Of a stretch of 64,000 bases of DNA, positions 63,061 through 64,000 are shown in pieces. Each line of letters begins with the position of its first letter. Positions within the stretch are counted from its first letter, which is position 1. The notes beneath the pieces are model-generated. The model was not told the DNA's origin. It ran no database searches and saw nothing but the letters and a program-made list of their open reading frames with translations. Position numbers and translations under genes: made by a program. The DNA lies in assembly GCF_900101265.1 (NCBI RefSeq), contig NZ_FMZS01000002.1:1-64000 (forward strand), given 5' to 3'. This DNA comes from Massilia sp. PDC64 (GTDB taxonomy: Bacteria; Pseudomonadota; Gammaproteobacteria; Burkholderiales; Burkholderiaceae_D).

Positions 63061-63072
63061 CGTCTCACGACG
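63061..63072 (-). promoter_or_regulatory. GNRA hairpin D, upstream of the portal gene, with compensatory change
   Basis: Minus-strand CGTC-GTGA-GACG. Compared with hairpins A-C, the third stem pair has changed from C-G to T-A on both strands of the stem, so pairing and loop are kept. It ends 12 bases before the portal start. Confidence 0.6.
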
Positions 63073-63096
63073 TTGCCCATGTTCGTTAATCGATTG

Positions 63097-63249
63097 TTAC
63101 GTTCGCTTCCCGAAGAAGCGATACCAGCGGAGCCCGAAGAAGTACACGTACACGAACAGGCGCGGGCGCCAGATCAACGTCAGATTGATCGGTCCAGCCC
63201 CTTCGTTGATCGTGAAGCCCCAGTTTGAAAATTTCGTGTAGCCCTTCAT
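63097..63249 (-). CDS. Small phage protein between terminase and portal genes
   Basis: 50 residues. The middle is aromatic and hydrophobic (LFVYVYFFGLRWYRFFGKRT at the end), perhaps membrane-associated. GAGGAG lies five bases before the ATG, so it is well translated. It lies eight bases after the terminase stop. No family is recognised. Confidence 0.62.
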   Translation of the reverse strand: MKGYTKFSNWGFTINEGAGPINLTLIWRPRLFVYVYFFGLRWYRFFGKRT

Positions 63250-63257
63250 GTTGCTCC

Positions 63258-64000
63258 TCACGCATAGCCCAGGCTCGGATAGCTGAGCGGCTTCGATTCG
63301 TACGGCTCCTCGTAGCACACGCACATCAGGCCGAACGAGTCGGAACCGTGGCTCGACCAGTCGTGCTCCGGGCCCAGGCCGACGCCCCGCACTTCGTCGC
63401 GCTTCTCGTGGTAGAAACCCAGTGCCTCGCGGCCGGCCTCGGTCGTGTCGGCGTTGAACCAGATGCGCGGGAACATCAGGCGCGTTTGTTCGATCCGCGC
63501 TGCCGCCGCTCCCTTGCCCTGGTTCGGTACGACCGTGACGGTGTAGCCGGCCTTCTTGAAGGCTGATTCGTAGGAGACATCGATCACCTTGTCCTGTGTG
63601 GCGCCGTCGTGCGGCAGCCAGATTTGCGCGCGGTCCGGCGTGTAGCCGCGGCTGCGCAGCCACGCCAGGTGCGCATCGAAGGGTTGGCCGACCACCTCGT
63701 AGTAGTCGAGCACCCGGATTTCCTTGCCGATGAACTGCGTGGCCCACATCGTGAAGGCGTCCGCGCGCGCGCCGGTGCCGCCGATGTCGACGAACAGGCG
63801 AATGGTCATCAGCGGGTCGGCGGCCACGCGGCCGATGCGGCCCTGCGCCTTCGCGGTGGTCAGGCTGGCGGCGAAGTAGGCGCCCTCGATGATGGTCGCG
63901 AATCCGCCTTCCCAGATGTGGTCATACTGGTCCGGGCGCTCGGCCAGATCACGCTGGCGATCGCGCTCGAGCTTTGCCGGGAACTTCGGGTTGTCGCGCC
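63258..64000 (-). CDS. Phage terminase large subunit, C-terminal part
   Basis: About 247 residues are visible; the gene continues beyond the right edge of the window. The sequence RPDQYDHIWEGGF marks the linker after the ATPase. LFVDIGGTGARADAFTMWATQF is the first strand of the RNase H-like nuclease domain with its catalytic Asp. YEEPYESKPLSYPSLGYA is the C-terminus. The enzyme pumps and cuts phage DNA during packaging into the portal. Confidence 0.88.
   Translation of the reverse strand, partial: RDNPKFPAKLERDRQRDLAERPDQYDHIWEGGFATIIEGAYFAASLTTAKAQGRIGRVAADPLMTIRLFVDIGGTGARADAFTMWATQFIGKEIRVLDYYEVVGQPFDAHLAWLRSRGYTPDRAQIWLPHDGATQDKVIDVSYESAFKKAGYTVTVVPNQGKGAAAARIEQTRLMFPRIWFNADTTEAGREALGFYHEKRDEVRGVGLGPEHDWSSHGSDSFGLMCVCYEEPYESKPLSYPSLGYA

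Overview
The window is high-GC DNA from a betaproteobacterium. The porin types, the gene set and the codon bias suggest an Oxalobacteraceae-like (Massilia-type) soil organism; this placement is inference, because no rRNA or complete tRNA is present to anchor it.

Region 1 (1-28.6 kb) is an almost complete glycine betaine catabolism island. A BCCT transporter (19059-20609) and a porin (20689-21894) would bring betaine in. GbcA/GbcB (22035-24362) demethylate betaine to dimethylglycine. DgcA/DgcB with a dedicated EtfA/EtfB pair (11667-17498) take dimethylglycine to sarcosine. SoxBDAG (2136-7415) converts sarcosine to glycine and a C1 unit on tetrahydrofolate. GlyA and L-serine ammonia-lyase (7427-10094) carry glycine plus the C1 unit through serine to pyruvate. 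C1 and formaldehyde are handled by the class III alcohol dehydrogenase at the left edge (1-636), glutathione-independent FdhA (24395-25597) and PurU (26629-27501). Three regulators of the GATase1-like/AraC type (661-1671, 17929-18906, 25659-26627) punctuate the island. Two FolB-like T-fold proteins (17500-17865 and 28206-28643), a degenerate M19 dipeptidase homologue and a DUF5943 protein are poorly understood passengers. The genes from 2136 to 18906 run in one direction with gaps of at most 63 bases and look like one operon of about 17 kb. A recurring motif, GTCG[G/C]AA followed by GACA, lies upstream of soxB (twice), the BCCT gene and gbcA, with a partial copy upstream of purU.

Region 2 (28.7-36.3 kb) is a LysR-controlled catabolic operon of unknown substrate, read leftwards: DctA-like symporter, carboxymuconolactone decarboxylase-like protein, SDR dehydrogenase, COG3618-type amidohydrolase, orphan ModA-like binding protein, alpha/beta hydrolase lacking the usual nucleophile, and a porin. 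The LysR gene diverges from it.

Region 3 (36.4-44.1 kb) is ordinary chromosome: dusA, a methyl-accepting chemotaxis protein with a structured leader, a TonB C-terminal domain protein, a YXWGXW protein, a YbdK-type carboxylate-amine ligase, a Kef/CPA2-type antiporter and an unknown secreted protein, followed by an ASCH-like gene beside the prophage.

Region 4 (45.08-64.0 kb, continuing off the right edge) is a prophage inserted in a tRNA-His gene; the 3' half of that tRNA remains at 45083-45130. Nearly everything is on the minus strand in the order terminase large subunit, portal, scaffold, major capsid (DUF5309 type), tailspike, adaptor, tail proteins, three ejection-type proteins, then holin, endolysin and Rz/Rz1. 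This is a podovirus-type virion module. Two features stand out. Short hairpins with GNRA loops sit just 5' of the start codons of five virion genes, one carrying a compensatory base-pair change. A 25-residue membrane peptide gene is read against the flow between the ejection and lysis genes.
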